Made by a program: the position numbers and the translations under genes
The notes under the pieces: model-generated
Databases searched by the model: none
Seen by the model: the letters and a program-made list of their open reading frames with translations, nothing else
What the model was told of the DNA's origin: nothing
Assembly (NCBI GenBank): GCA_002356515.1
Contig: AP017605.1
Span: 6,619,020-6,683,019, forward strand
From: Mesorhizobium loti
GTDB lineage: Bacteria > Pseudomonadota > Alphaproteobacteria > Rhizobiales > Rhizobiaceae
Reading direction: 5' to 3'
Length of the DNA stretch: 64,000 bases
Part shown: positions 17,804 to 27,551 of the stretch, piece by piece
How the letters are laid out: each line of letters starts with the position of its first letter
Numbering within the stretch: the stretch's first letter is position 1

Positions 17804-18619
17804 TCACGCCGGCTTGTCGTCCGGATGGCCGAGCTCGCAGAACCAGCCGCCGAGATATTTTACCGACGGCCGTTTCGGATCGGGAATGGGGGTCTTGGCT
17901 TCCACCGCGGCGCGGAACGATTCAGCACTGTCCTGCGGGATGAACCCAAGATGGTTGGCGCCGCTGTTGTCGACCATCTTCAGCTTGTTGTCCGAAATGC
18001 CGAACGAGATGGTGTGACCGACGCGCGGCGCGGTGAGTGACGCCTCGACCAGCCGCACGCAGTCGGCGAAGGAGAGGTAGGACCACAGCATGCGGCGGTC
18101 CGCCGGTTCGGGAAAGGACGAGAAGATGCGCAGGCACACTGTCTCGATGCCGAACTTGTCCCAGTAGAGCCGGCTGAGGCTCTCGACGAAATTCTTGGAG
18201 ACACCATAGAGGCTGTCGGGGCGCACCGGTGCGTCGACGCCGATATGCGCCTCGACCTCGTGATAGCCGATGGCATGCACCGAGGAAGCGTAGATGACAC
18301 GCTTCACGCCGTGTTTCCGGGCGCCTTCATAGATGTGGTAGGAGCCACGGATGCTGGAATCGAGGATGGTCTGCCATTCGCATTCGAGCGGCGCGCCGCC
18401 GAAGTGAACGATCGCGTCGCAATCCTTGGTGGCCGCGATCGTCGCTTCCATGTCGGCGAGGTCGAACACCGCTTCTTCTTCGTGAGGCGCCAGATCGCTA
18501 AACGGCTCACGTCCTGCCAGGCGGATCGTCTTCGCCAGCGGCACCAGGCCCTTGCGCAGCTCCGAGCCGAGACGGCCGGCGGCGCCGGTGATCAGGATAC
18601 GGTCGTAGTGTGGCATCAT
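17804..18619 (-). CDS. Uronate dehydrogenase-like NAD-dependent epimerase family protein (Udh2)
   Basis: The 271-residue protein has the nucleotide-binding TGAAGRLG, catalytic SSVHAIGY and YGVSKNFVE, and family segments LSRLYWDKFG and YLGGWF. It parallels Udh1 at 10651-11475 but is clearly divergent. Its first ATG directly follows the TAG of the aminotransferase gene, so it is the last gene of the TPP enzyme-hyuA-hyuB-aminotransferase operon rather than part of a uronate operon. That setting suggests a different substrate, such as a hydroxy-acid or semialdehyde, so I leave the symbol blank. Confidence 0.75.
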   Translation of the reverse strand: MMPHYDRILITGAAGRLGSELRKGLVPLAKTIRLAGREPFSDLAPHEEEAVFDLADMEATIAATKDCDAIVHFGGAPLECEWQTILDSSIRGSYHIYEGARKHGVKRVIYASSVHAIGYHEVEAHIGVDAPVRPDSLYGVSKNFVESLSRLYWDKFGIETVCLRIFSSFPEPADRRMLWSYLSFADCVRLVEASLTAPRVGHTISFGISDNKLKMVDNSGANHLGFIPQDSAESFRAAVEAKTPIPDPKRPSVKYLGGWFCELGHPDDKPA

Positions 18620-19822
18620 CTACTCCACTTGTGCGACGGCGGCGTTGATCCGCACGATCGCCTCGGTCAGCACCTCTTCGCTGGTCGCGGTTGAGATGCG
18701 AAAATAGGGTGAAAGTCCATAGGCGGCACCCGGCACCGATGCCACGCGGCCTTGGTTCAGGAGATAGTTTGCCACCGCCGCATCGTCCTCAAGCACGACA
18801 CCGCCGGGCGTCTTGCGGCCGATCAGGCTGGCGCAGCCGATATAGGCGTAGAAGGCGCCGTCCGGCGGCGACAGCGTCAGTCCGTTGATCTTTCGGATGC
18901 CATCGACGACCAGATCGCGGCGTGCCTCGAACGCTTGCCGGAAACGCGCCACCTCGTCCTGCGGGCCGTTGAGCGCGGCCACCGTCGCCGCCTGCGCGAT
19001 CGAGCAGACGGAGGTGCAGGACTGGCTCTGGATCGTCGACATCGCCTTCACCAGCGGCGCCGGCCCGGCCGCATAGCCGACACGCCAGCCGGTCATCGCA
19101 TAGGATTTCGAGACGCCGTTGACGACCAGCGTTCTATCCCTGAGTTCCGGGCAGGCCTTGCCGAAGGAGACGAATTCGCGGCCGTCGAAGAGGATGTGCT
19201 CGTAAATCTCGTCGGAGAGGATGAGGACTTGCGGATGCCTTGCCAGAACCGCACCCAGCGCCTTGAGATCAGCTTCCGAATAGACGGCACCCGACGGGTT
19301 GCCCGGCATGTTGAGGAACAGCCATTTCGTCCTTGGGGTGATGGCCTTCTCCAGCACATCAGGCGTCAGCCGGAAGCCTGATGTCTCCGGGCATTCGACG
19401 GTGACGGGCGTGCCGCCGAGCAGCTTCACCATTTCGGGATAGGAGACGAAATAGGGCGCCGGCAGGATGGCCTCGTCGCCAGCTTCCAGCGTCGCCATCA
19501 GCGCATTGAAGATGATCTGCTTGGCGCCGTTGGCCACGACGATGTCGTCGGCCGTGTAATCCAGCCCGTTTTCACGGCGGAACTTGCCGGCAATGGCTTC
19601 GCGCACCTCGGCCGTGCCAGCAGCACCTGTGTAGAGCGTCTGTCCCGCCTTCGCCGCGAAATGGGCGGCATCGATGATGTGGCTCGGCGTCGGGAAATCC
19701 GGTTCGCCAAGGCCGAGATCGATCACGTCGACGCCCTTGGCGCGCAGCGCCTTGGCGGCTTGCGAGGCAGCCATGGAAGCCGAGGGCTTCACCGCCAACA
19801 GGCGCGAGGCAATGTAGCTCAT
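18620..19822 (-). CDS. Class I/II aminotransferase (aspartate aminotransferase-like)
   Basis: The 400-residue PLP enzyme has LGLGEPDFPTP near residue 38, NMPGNPSGAVY near residue 172 and the PLP lysine Lys239 in VSKSYAMTGWR, all typical of subgroup I-gamma aspartate aminotransferases. It would transfer an amino group between a dicarboxylic or other amino acid and 2-oxoglutarate. The start at 19822 overlaps the hyuB stop (ATGA); the much longer open frame upstream is the hyuB gene in another frame. In this operon it may act on the amino acid freed by HyuAB. Confidence 0.9.
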   Translation of the reverse strand: MSYIASRLLAVKPSASMAASQAAKALRAKGVDVIDLGLGEPDFPTPSHIIDAAHFAAKAGQTLYTGAAGTAEVREAIAGKFRRENGLDYTADDIVVANGAKQIIFNALMATLEAGDEAILPAPYFVSYPEMVKLLGGTPVTVECPETSGFRLTPDVLEKAITPRTKWLFLNMPGNPSGAVYSEADLKALGAVLARHPQVLILSDEIYEHILFDGREFVSFGKACPELRDRTLVVNGVSKSYAMTGWRVGYAAGPAPLVKAMSTIQSQSCTSVCSIAQAATVAALNGPQDEVARFRQAFEARRDLVVDGIRKINGLTLSPPDGAFYAYIGCASLIGRKTPGGVVLEDDAAVANYLLNQGRVASVPGAAYGLSPYFRISTATSEEVLTEAIVRINAAVAQVE

Positions 19823-21438
19823 TTGCCGTTCTCCGAACTGTATTGCTTGGAGCGGTCGTTCGCCCGCGCCTCGGCGCTGCGTTTGGCCGGATCGCCATAG
19901 CCGCCGCCGCCCGGCAGTTCGAGGATCAGCCGGCGGCCTGCCGGAACGTGCTGCCAGCCCTTGGGCCGCATCTGTGTGCCGTCGTCCAGTCTGACCACGC
20001 CGGCGACGCCAGGTCCGCCGCCATTGCGTCCGTGGGCAGGGTGATTGACGCGGTCGAACATGGCCGAGAAATCGAATTCGTGGCCTTCCAATGCGGCGAT
20101 TTCGATGACTTGTCCGAGGCCGCCACGGAATTCGCCGTCGCCGCCGGAGTCCGGCCGCAGCTCCTTGCGCCAGATGACGATCGGCCCGGTGTGCTCCGTC
20201 GCCTCGATCGGCATGGTGTGGACGCCGGAAGGGAAAGCCGTTGCCGACAATCCATCGATGCCAGGACGTGCGCCCATGCCGCCGGAATTGAACATCAGCA
20301 CTTCGGCGCGGCGCCCTTGGCCGCCCGCGACCGGGCGCGCCGAGATGTGGATGTTCCACAGCGCACCGGCGCCTTCGGCAAGGATCTTGCCGGGCATGGC
20401 CTGGGCAATCGCGCCCAGCACGAGGTCCGGAACCATGTGGCCGAATATGTGCCTGAGCGCCACCGGTGCCGGCCGCACCGCGTTCAGGATGTTGACCGGG
20501 GATGTCACGGTGAAGAAAGCGAGCGAGGCGGCGTTGTTGGGAATGTCGGGCGCAACCACGCATTTCAGCGCGTAGCAGGCATAGGCCTTGCTGTAGATGA
20601 TCGGGCAGTTGATACCCCAGCGGCTCATCGGGTCGGTGCCGGTGAAATCGACCTCGACATGGTCGTCGCGGACCGAGACCTTTGCCGCCAGTTTGACCGG
20701 CGCGTCATAGCCGTCGGTGACGAGTTCGTTCGACCAGCTGCCTTTGGGCAGCGCCTTGATGCGCTCGAGCATGGCGTCGCGTGTGCGCGAGAAGATGAAA
20801 TCGCCAAGCCCGTCGAGCGAGGAGAGCCCAATCTCCTTCATCATGTCAACGAGGCGGCGATGGCCGACCTCGTTGCAGGCTGCGAGCGAATAGAAATCGC
20901 CGACGACCTGGTTCGGCTCGCGGACATTGGCGCGCAGGATGCGGACGAGGTCGAGATTGACCTTACCCTTTTCCGCGAACTTCATGATCGGGATCTGGAT
21001 GCCTTCCTCATAGACCGATTTGCCGTCGGCGCCGAAGCCGCGCCCGCCGACATCGACGACATGCGCCGTGCAGGCGAAGAACGCCACCAGCTCGCCGTTG
21101 AGGAAGGACGGCGACACCATGGTGATGTCGTGCAGATGGCCGGTGCCCAGCCAGGGATCGTTGGTGACATAGGTGTCGCCCTCGAACATCTCCTCGCGTG
21201 GAATCGCGTTCATGAAATGCAGCACGGCCTCGGCCATGGTGTTGACATGGCCGGGCGTGCCGGTCACCGCTTGCGCCAGCATCTGGCCGCGTGGGTCGAA
21301 GACGCCCGCCGACAGGTCGCCGGATTCGCGCACCGAGGTCGAGAAGGCGGTGCGCAGCAAGGTCAGCGCCTGCTCCTCGACCACCGAGATCAACCGGTTC
21401 CACATCACCTGCATGCGGATGTCACTGATGTCGCTCAT
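19819..21438 (-). CDS. hyuB: Hydantoinase B/5-oxoprolinase family subunit
   Basis: The 539-residue protein is a full-length HyuB-type subunit: it opens with a helical segment holding SVVEEQALTLLRTAFS and VRESGDLSAGVFD, has NDPWLGTGHLHD near residue 94, and ends with the glycine-rich ELPGGGGYGDP. HyuA-HyuB pairs couple ATP hydrolysis to opening of a cyclic amide (hydantoin, 5-oxoproline, N-methylhydantoin) or to acetone/acetophenone carboxylation. It overlaps hyuA upstream and the aminotransferase downstream by four bases each, a tightly coupled operon. Confidence 0.92.
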   Translation of the reverse strand: MSDISDIRMQVMWNRLISVVEEQALTLLRTAFSTSVRESGDLSAGVFDPRGQMLAQAVTGTPGHVNTMAEAVLHFMNAIPREEMFEGDTYVTNDPWLGTGHLHDITMVSPSFLNGELVAFFACTAHVVDVGGRGFGADGKSVYEEGIQIPIMKFAEKGKVNLDLVRILRANVREPNQVVGDFYSLAACNEVGHRRLVDMMKEIGLSSLDGLGDFIFSRTRDAMLERIKALPKGSWSNELVTDGYDAPVKLAAKVSVRDDHVEVDFTGTDPMSRWGINCPIIYSKAYACYALKCVVAPDIPNNAASLAFFTVTSPVNILNAVRPAPVALRHIFGHMVPDLVLGAIAQAMPGKILAEGAGALWNIHISARPVAGGQGRRAEVLMFNSGGMGARPGIDGLSATAFPSGVHTMPIEATEHTGPIVIWRKELRPDSGGDGEFRGGLGQVIEIAALEGHEFDFSAMFDRVNHPAHGRNGGGPGVAGVVRLDDGTQMRPKGWQHVPAGRRLILELPGGGGYGDPAKRSAEARANDRSKQYSSENGK

Positions 21439-23531
21439 GACTGGCTGCCTTTGCGGATCAGAAGGATAGCGCCGTCGCTCTGGATGACGGCGTCGAAGCT
21501 GGTGGTGACGACGGTGGATGTTTCGCGTTCGACGATCACCACCGGCCCCGCGACGCGATCGCCGGCGCAGAGTGTATCGCGTTCGACGATGCCGTAGGTC
21601 TGCGGCTCACCGCTCGCCGGATCGAACACCGCGCGGGTCGTAACTGGCGTGCTGGTCCGCTTGCCGCCCGTAAGCTCGTGCCTGGCGACATCAGGCCGGA
21701 TATCCGCCGCCTTGACCGACCAGGTGACGATCTCGATCTCCAGCCCGTCGAGCCCTTCGATGGCGCGGCCGAAGAAGCGCTGGTAGTTCGCCTCGAACAG
21801 GTCCTTCAGCCCTGTGACGGCATCGTCGCCGAATGGCTCATCCGGCAGCGGCACCGGGATTTCCCAGCCCTGGCCGGCATAGCGCATGAAGGCGGTGATT
21901 TCGTAGGTGATGCTGCCGCTGGCGCCGCTGCGCACGAAGCTTTCGGCTGATGCCTTGAGCTCGCCAAGCAAGGCATTGACCTCGGCCGGCTTGAAGCGCG
22001 ACAGGCGGGTCAGCTTCGACGCTAGCGCCTCGTAACCGAACGGCGCCTTGAGGAAGCCGATGGCCGAGCCGACGCCCGCCCCCTTGGGGACGATGCAGCG
22101 TTCGATGCCGAGTTTTTCGCAGAGCCTTGCCGCGTGCAGCGGCGCGGCACCGCCGAACGCAATCATCAGATTGTCGGAAATGTTCTTGCCGTTCTCGACC
22201 GCGTGGACGCGGGCCGCATTGGCCATGTTCTCGTCCACCACCTCGCAGATGCCGAAGGCCGTCGACATGGCGTCGAGCGACAGGCGTTCGCCGACATCGC
22301 GCAGGATCGCCTGTTCCGACGCTGCCGTGTCGAGCCGGATCGCGCCGCCGGCAAAATTGTCGGGGTCGAGCTTGCCGAGTACCAAATCGGCGTCGGTGAT
22401 TGCCGGGCGCTTGCCACCCCGGCCGTAGCAGGCTGGCCCCGGCTCCGAGCCGGCGCTTTCCGGCCCGGTCTGGATGCGGCCCATGGCGTCGACCCAGGCG
22501 ATCGAGCCGCCGCCGGCGCCGATCTCGATCATTTCGATCACGGGAATAGAGATCGGCATGCCCGAGCCCTTGCAGAAGCGGTAGGTGCGCGCCACTTCGA
22601 AGGTTCTGGCCGTGCGCGGCGCAAAGTCCTCGATCAGGCAGATCTTGGCGGTCGTGCCGCCCATGTCATAGGAGACGACCTTATCCAGGCCGAAGCGCCG
22701 GGCAATGTCGGCGGCGAAGATGGCGCCGCCGGCCGGGCCGGATTCGACCAGGCGCACGGGAAATTCGGAAGCCGTCTCCACCGAAATCAGGCCGCCGCCC
22801 GAATGGATCATGAAGACCGGGCACTCTGCGCCCATCTCCTTCAGCCGTGTCTGGAAGCGGGCGAGATAGTCGGCCATTTGCGGCCGCACATAGGCGTTGG
22901 CGCAGACCGTGTTGAAGCGCTCGAACTCGCGCATCTGCGGCGACACTTCGGCGCTGATCGAAATCGGGATGCTGAGTTGGCGGGACAGGATTTCGCGCGC
23001 GCGGCGCTCGTGGGCCGGATTGGTGTAGGCGTGGATGAAGCCGATCGCCACCGAGCCGAAGCCGCCGGCCGCGATCCGTCCGGCAATCTCCTCCAGCGCG
23101 GCCTCGTCGAGCGGCTGCAGTTCCTGTCCCTCGGCGCCGATGCGGCCCTTGACCGTGAAGCGGTGCTCGCGTGGGATGAGCGGCGTCGGCAGTTGCAGGT
23201 TCAGATCGTACTGCTCGAAGCGGTTCTCGGTCCGCATCTCGATCACATCGCGAAAACCTTCGGTCGTGACCAGCGCGGTCTTGGCGCCGCGGCGCTCGAT
23301 CAGGGCATTGGTGGCGAGCGTCGTGCCGTGGATGATGATGCCGATCTCGGCAGCCGAAATGCCGGCATCGCGGGTGACGACGGCGATGCCGTCGAGGATC
23401 GCCTGCTCGGGAGCCGCGTAATTGGTCAGCACCTTGGTGGAAAACAGCGTTCCCCTGACATCGAGGGCGATGTCGGTGAACGTGCCGCCTATGTCGGCGC
23501 CAAGACGGATGTCGTCGATTCCTGAGGTCAT
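21435..23531 (-). CDS. hyuA: Hydantoinase A/5-oxoprolinase family subunit
   Basis: The 698-residue protein starts with the ATP-binding GADIGGTFTDI of the hydantoinase/oxoprolinase N-terminal domain, carries HGTTLATNALIERRGA near residue 65, and SYDMGGTTAKICLI near residue 285, the second phosphate-binding loop of this ASKHA-like fold. Length is standard. I chose the ATG at 23531 because it overlaps the TPP-enzyme stop and the family N-terminus begins a few codons later. It would phosphorylate the amide substrate that HyuB helps hydrolyse or carboxylate. The ring substrate is unknown. Confidence 0.92.
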   Translation of the reverse strand: MTSGIDDIRLGADIGGTFTDIALDVRGTLFSTKVLTNYAAPEQAILDGIAVVTRDAGISAAEIGIIIHGTTLATNALIERRGAKTALVTTEGFRDVIEMRTENRFEQYDLNLQLPTPLIPREHRFTVKGRIGAEGQELQPLDEAALEEIAGRIAAGGFGSVAIGFIHAYTNPAHERRAREILSRQLSIPISISAEVSPQMREFERFNTVCANAYVRPQMADYLARFQTRLKEMGAECPVFMIHSGGGLISVETASEFPVRLVESGPAGGAIFAADIARRFGLDKVVSYDMGGTTAKICLIEDFAPRTARTFEVARTYRFCKGSGMPISIPVIEMIEIGAGGGSIAWVDAMGRIQTGPESAGSEPGPACYGRGGKRPAITDADLVLGKLDPDNFAGGAIRLDTAASEQAILRDVGERLSLDAMSTAFGICEVVDENMANAARVHAVENGKNISDNLMIAFGGAAPLHAARLCEKLGIERCIVPKGAGVGSAIGFLKAPFGYEALASKLTRLSRFKPAEVNALLGELKASAESFVRSGASGSITYEITAFMRYAGQGWEIPVPLPDEPFGDDAVTGLKDLFEANYQRFFGRAIEGLDGLEIEIVTWSVKAADIRPDVARHELTGGKRTSTPVTTRAVFDPASGEPQTYGIVERDTLCAGDRVAGPVVIVERETSTVVTTSFDAVIQSDGAILLIRKGSQS

Positions 23532-25198
23532 GCCTTGGCCTTCTGCGAAGCGAGCGCGGCTTCGCGCATCTGGGAAAGGGTCTGCCGGGGCGTCAGCGCT
23601 TCGGGCGAGATGGCGATGTCGAGAACGGCGCCCGTCGACGAGGCGAGCGCCCGGCCGAAGGCGGCTGCGAAATCCCCGGTGGATTCGACCCGCTCGGCGT
23701 GGAAGCCATAGGCCTTCGCCAGCGCCACGAAGTCCGGATTCTCCAGCGAGGTTCCCGAGACGCGGGCAGGATAGTGGCGCTCCTGATGCGCGCGGATGGT
23801 GCCGTAAATGCCGTTGTTGAGGATCAGCACGATCGGCTGCGCGCCCGCCTGCATGGCGGTGCCGAGCTCCTGACAGTTCATCTGGAAATCGCCGTCGCCG
23901 GCAAAGCAGACGACTGTGCGCTGCGGGAATGCGACCTTTGCCGCGATCGCCGCCGGCAGGCCGTAGCCCATCGCGCCGGACTGTGGCGCAAGCAGCCGTG
24001 CCTGCGGTCCGAACTTGAAGAACTTGTTCGGCCACACGGTGAAATTGCCCGCACCATTGGTGAGGATGACGTCGGCGGGCAAGGTCTCACGCAGCCAGGC
24101 ACTGACTGCCACCATATCCACCGGGCCTGGCTGGACGGGTGCCGCAAATGTCCCTTCATAGGCCTTGCGCGCCGCCGCGCGCCACTCGGTCCATCCACCC
24201 TTGACTGGCGTTAGCGCCCTGGCGAAGGCGTTCGGGCCGGCATGAATGCCGATCGTGGGCACATAGATCTTGCCGATCTCGCGGTCGGAGCCATGGACAT
24301 GGATCAGCTTCTGGCGCGGCTGCGGCACCGACAGCAGCGTATAGCCGTCCGTGGTCATCTCGCCGAAGCGGACATTGATGGCCAGGATCACATCGGCGTC
24401 GCTGATCAGCTTCCTCACATGTGCCACCATGCCGACGCCCGCCTCGCCGACGAACACTGGCGAATGGTTGTCGAACTGGTCCTGATAGCGGAAGGCCGCC
24501 ACGACCGGGATGTCGGACGCCTCGGCGAAGGCCTGCAGCGCCGCGCGTCCTTCCTCTGTCCAGTTGGCGCCGCCCATGAGCAGGACCGGCTTTTCCGCGG
24601 CCGCCAGCAACTTGAGCGCCGCAGCCATCGCATCCTGTGCCGGAGCGGCTTCGAAGATTGCGGCTGGCCCGCTGAGCGGGGCAGCCTCGGTCAGGGTGGT
24701 CAGCATGTCTTCCGGCAGGGCGACCACCACGGGGCCGGGCCGTCCGGTCAGGGCGGTGGTCCAGGCCCGCGCGACGATCTCCGGCAGGCGGGAGACGTCG
24801 TCGATCTCGACCGCCCATTTGGCGACGGTGCCGTAGACAGCCCGGTAGTCGATCTCCTGAAAAGCCTCGCGGCCTTTCATGTCGGTGCCGACCTGGCCGA
24901 CGAACAGGATCATCGGCGAACTGTCCTGCATGGCCGTGTGGACGCCGATGCTGGCATTGGTGACGCCCGGGCCGCGCGTTACGAAGCAGATGCCGGGCGA
25001 TCCGGTCAGCTTGCCGTAGGCTGAAGCCATGAACGCCGCGCCGCCTTCGTTGCGGCAAAGCACATAATCCAGCCTTCCCTGCGTGTCGTGCAGCGCGTCG
25101 AGAACGGCCAGATAGCTCTCGCCGGGCACACCGAAGCTCTTGGTGACACCGAGCGCGATCAGGCATTCGACAAGAAGGCGGCCGCCATTGCGGATCAT
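23528..25198 (-). CDS. Thiamine-diphosphate-dependent decarboxylase/synthase, acetolactate-synthase family
   Basis: The 556-residue protein has the three-domain architecture of the family: a Pyr domain with catalytic Glu51 (CRNEGGAAFMA) and TRGPGVTNASIGV, a central domain (about 190-320), and a PP domain with GDGDFQMN and the partner asparagine region NNGIYGTIRAHQE near residue 435. It should decarboxylate a 2-oxoacid, either releasing an aldehyde or joining it to an acceptor. It opens the operon with hyuA, hyuB and an aminotransferase, so a natural substrate is the 2-oxoacid made by that aminotransferase. Housekeeping IlvB is unlikely: there is no IlvH-type partner gene. Confidence 0.85.
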   Translation of the reverse strand: MIRNGGRLLVECLIALGVTKSFGVPGESYLAVLDALHDTQGRLDYVLCRNEGGAAFMASAYGKLTGSPGICFVTRGPGVTNASIGVHTAMQDSSPMILFVGQVGTDMKGREAFQEIDYRAVYGTVAKWAVEIDDVSRLPEIVARAWTTALTGRPGPVVVALPEDMLTTLTEAAPLSGPAAIFEAAPAQDAMAAALKLLAAAEKPVLLMGGANWTEEGRAALQAFAEASDIPVVAAFRYQDQFDNHSPVFVGEAGVGMVAHVRKLISDADVILAINVRFGEMTTDGYTLLSVPQPRQKLIHVHGSDREIGKIYVPTIGIHAGPNAFARALTPVKGGWTEWRAAARKAYEGTFAAPVQPGPVDMVAVSAWLRETLPADVILTNGAGNFTVWPNKFFKFGPQARLLAPQSGAMGYGLPAAIAAKVAFPQRTVVCFAGDGDFQMNCQELGTAMQAGAQPIVLILNNGIYGTIRAHQERHYPARVSGTSLENPDFVALAKAYGFHAERVESTGDFAAAFGRALASSTGAVLDIAISPEALTPRQTLSQMREAALASQKAKA

Positions 25199-25301
25199 GT
25201 TTTCGACATCCTCGGTGTGGCGGCAAGGGGACCGAGCCTGCCTTCGGATTTATACGTGCACGCTGGCGGGTCGGGGCGAAATCAAGAAATGCCGTCCATT
25301 C

Positions 25302-25316
25302 GAAAGTTTTTCTTTA
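25302..25316. promoter_or_regulatory. Operator-like palindrome GAAAG-N5-CTTT
   Basis: GAAAGTTTTTCTTTA is a near-perfect inverted repeat upstream of the TPP-enzyme operon, overlapping the end of the preceding FAD-oxidase gene. The same arrangement occurs at 33576-33590, upstream of an SDR gene, and the two sites also share the flanking TTCG. No regulator can be named. Confidence 0.3.
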
Positions 25317-26720
25317 CTGTGATGATCGCAGCAGCACGCCGGGGTTCATCACGCCCAGCGGATCGAACGCGCCCTTCAACCGCGCCATAAGGTCCCGCTC
25401 CACCGCGCCACGATTGCGCTCGGCCAGGGCGATCTTGGCACGGCCAAGCCCATGCTCGGCCGCGAAACCGCCACCCATCTCCGTGGCAAGCGCCGACAGC
25501 GCCTCGGCGAACGCGCCGGCCTTGCCGCCGAAATCGCCACGCCCTTCCGGCGGCGACAGATTGTAGTGGATGTTGCCGTCGCCGAGATGGCCGAACGGGT
25601 TGATCCGCACGCCGGGCAAAATACCTTCGCAGACTTTCGCGCCGGCCTCGATGAAGCGGGCGATCGCGCCCGGCGGCACCGATATGTCGTGCTTGAGCTG
25701 TTCGCCTTCCAGACGCTGCCCCTCCGGCTGCTCCTCGCGCAGCCGCCAGAACTGCGCCCGATGCGCGCCCGATGTCGCCAGCGCGCCATCCAGGACCAGC
25801 CCTTGCTCCATGCCCCATTCCAACGCCGAATTCAGGATCTCGTCCAGGGGAACGCGGGGTGAGCCGGAAGCCAGTTCAACCAGCAGATAGACATCGCCGC
25901 GTGTCTCCAGCTGATAGGCGAGATCGGGCAAGTGCTTGAGTGCCAGTGTCAGGCCGACATCGCTGAAGAATTCGACGCCAGTGAGGAATTCGCCGGCCTC
26001 GCCGCGCAGGAAGGCGCCGAACGAAACGGCGGCGGCAAAGTCGGGCATGACCAGAAGCGCGCTCGCCTGCTGCCTTGGCGTCGGATAGAGCCTCAGAACC
26101 GCGCGCGTCACGATGCCGAGCGTGCCTTCCGCGCCGCAAAACAGTTTTCGCAATTGATAGCCGGCATTGTCTTTCTGCACCGCGCGCATCCCGTCCCAAA
26201 TCGCGCCGTCCGGTGTCACCACTTCGAGGCCGAGCACCAGATCCTGCATCATGCCGTAGCGAAATGCCTGGCTGCCGCCGGCATTGGTGCCGATCAGGCC
26301 GCCGATCCTGGCGCTGCCTTCGGCGCCGAGATGCATGGGAAACATCAGGCCATGCGGCTCCAGCACCTCGTGCAGCGCGGCGAGCACGACGCCCGCTTCG
26401 ACGACGATCGAGCCACTATCGAGGTCCGGTTCGCCGATCGCCGCCATGCGCGACAGCGAGACGATCACCGCGTTCGGCTGCTCCGCGACGGCGCCGCCGC
26501 AAAGCCCGGTGTTGCCGCCTTGCGGCACCACCGCCAACCCGGCCTCCCGGCACTCCTTGACGACCGCGGCCACTTCAACGGTTGTCGCGGGCCGCGCAAC
26601 GCCCAGCGGCGCGACGCCATAGCGGTTGAGCCAATCGCGTTGGTAGGGCTCGGCATCGGCGCCCGAAAGCCAGCCTTTCGGCCCGAGGATCGCGCGCAAG
26701 GCGGCTGTGGGGTCAGTCAT
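25314..26720 (-). CDS. FAD-linked 2-hydroxyacid oxidase (GlcD/D-lactate dehydrogenase-like)
   Basis: The 468-residue VAO-family flavoprotein has the FAD-binding PQGGNTGLCGGAV near residue 75, GAEGTLGIVTRAVL near residue 200, and C-terminal HLGDGNIHYNLS and AAEHGLGRAK. It is a paralogue of the enzyme at 2070-3512. I set the start at the ATG at 26720 (MTDPTAAL); the longer frame crosses the gap after aapP. It lies 54 bp after the amino-acid transporter operon and 115 bp before the TPP-enzyme operon, so it could oxidise a D-2-hydroxyacid such as D-2-hydroxyglutarate in the same pathway. Confidence 0.85.
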   Translation of the reverse strand: MTDPTAALRAILGPKGWLSGADAEPYQRDWLNRYGVAPLGVARPATTVEVAAVVKECREAGLAVVPQGGNTGLCGGAVAEQPNAVIVSLSRMAAIGEPDLDSGSIVVEAGVVLAALHEVLEPHGLMFPMHLGAEGSARIGGLIGTNAGGSQAFRYGMMQDLVLGLEVVTPDGAIWDGMRAVQKDNAGYQLRKLFCGAEGTLGIVTRAVLRLYPTPRQQASALLVMPDFAAAVSFGAFLRGEAGEFLTGVEFFSDVGLTLALKHLPDLAYQLETRGDVYLLVELASGSPRVPLDEILNSALEWGMEQGLVLDGALATSGAHRAQFWRLREEQPEGQRLEGEQLKHDISVPPGAIARFIEAGAKVCEGILPGVRINPFGHLGDGNIHYNLSPPEGRGDFGGKAGAFAEALSALATEMGGGFAAEHGLGRAKIALAERNRGAVERDLMARLKGAFDPLGVMNPGVLLRSSQ

Positions 26721-26774
26721 GGAAATCCCTGGGGGTGTGCATCGTGCTGAACGTTGCATCTTCAAAAATGCCGT

Positions 26775-27539
26775 TCAATGGCCCAGCACCTGCGACAGGA
26801 ATTGTCGGGTGCGCTCGTTGCGGGACGCGGTGAAGAATTCTTCGGGCGGTGCCTCCTCGACGATCTCGCCGCCATCCATGAAGACCACCCGGTCGGCGAC
26901 CCGGCGGGCAAAGCCCATCTCATGCGTGACGCAGATCATCGTCATGCCTTCGGAGGCGAGCGTCACCATGACGTCGAGCACTTCCGAAATCATTTCCGGA
27001 TCGAGCGCCGAGGTCGGCTCGTCGAACAGCATGATCTGCGGCTGCATGCAAAGGGCGCGGGCGATCGCCACCCGCTGCTGCTGGCCGCCGGAGAGCTGGC
27101 CGGGAAACTTCATCGCTTGCTCGGGAATGCGGACCTTCTCCAGATAGCGCCGGGCCGTTGCCTCGGCCTCAGCGCGCGGTTGTTTGCGCACGATCATCGG
27201 CGACAGCATGCAGTTCTCCAGCACCGTCATGTGCGGGAACAGGTTGAAATGCTGGAACACCATGCCGACCTCCCGCCTGATCTCGTCGATGTTGCCGACA
27301 TCGTCATTGAGCTCTGTGCCGAGCACGGTGATACGGCCGCCATTGTGCTGTTCGAGGCGGTTGATGCAGCGGATCATGGTCGACTTGCCCGAGCCGGAGG
27401 GACCGCAGACGACGATCTTTTCGCCGCGCTCCACCGACAGGTTGACGTTCCGCAACGCGTGGAACGTCCCATAATATTTGTCGAGCTTTTCGATGCGGAC
27501 CGCGGGTCCGGTCGGTTGGGTCGACTTGGCCGAAATCAT
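26775..27539 (-). CDS. aapP: General amino-acid ABC transporter ATP-binding protein
   Basis: The 254-residue ATPase has Walker [10 protein letters not shown], signature LSGGQQQRV, Walker [15 protein letters not shown] and switch histidine VTHEMG, typical of polar amino-acid importers. It is the last gene of a J-Q-M-P order operon. GGGAGG lies before the ATG. The symbol is given by gene order and family; the substrate range in this organism is not shown. Confidence 0.9.
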   Translation of the reverse strand: MISAKSTQPTGPAVRIEKLDKYYGTFHALRNVNLSVERGEKIVVCGPSGSGKSTMIRCINRLEQHNGGRITVLGTELNDDVGNIDEIRREVGMVFQHFNLFPHMTVLENCMLSPMIVRKQPRAEAEATARRYLEKVRIPEQAMKFPGQLSGGQQQRVAIARALCMQPQIMLFDEPTSALDPEMISEVLDVMVTLASEGMTMICVTHEMGFARRVADRVVFMDGGEIVEEAPPEEFFTASRNERTRQFLSQVLGH

Positions 27540-27551
27540 GTCCGCGCCTCC

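Noticed and set aside
18620..20563. 647-residue fusion with the aminotransferase at its C-terminal end
   Set aside because: The upstream part is hyuB read in another frame. The aminotransferase has its own ATG overlapping the hyuB stop.
23528..25198. Housekeeping acetolactate synthase (ilvB)
   Set aside because: No ilvH-type small subunit or ilvC nearby, and the gene is embedded in a catabolic operon with overlapping hyuA.
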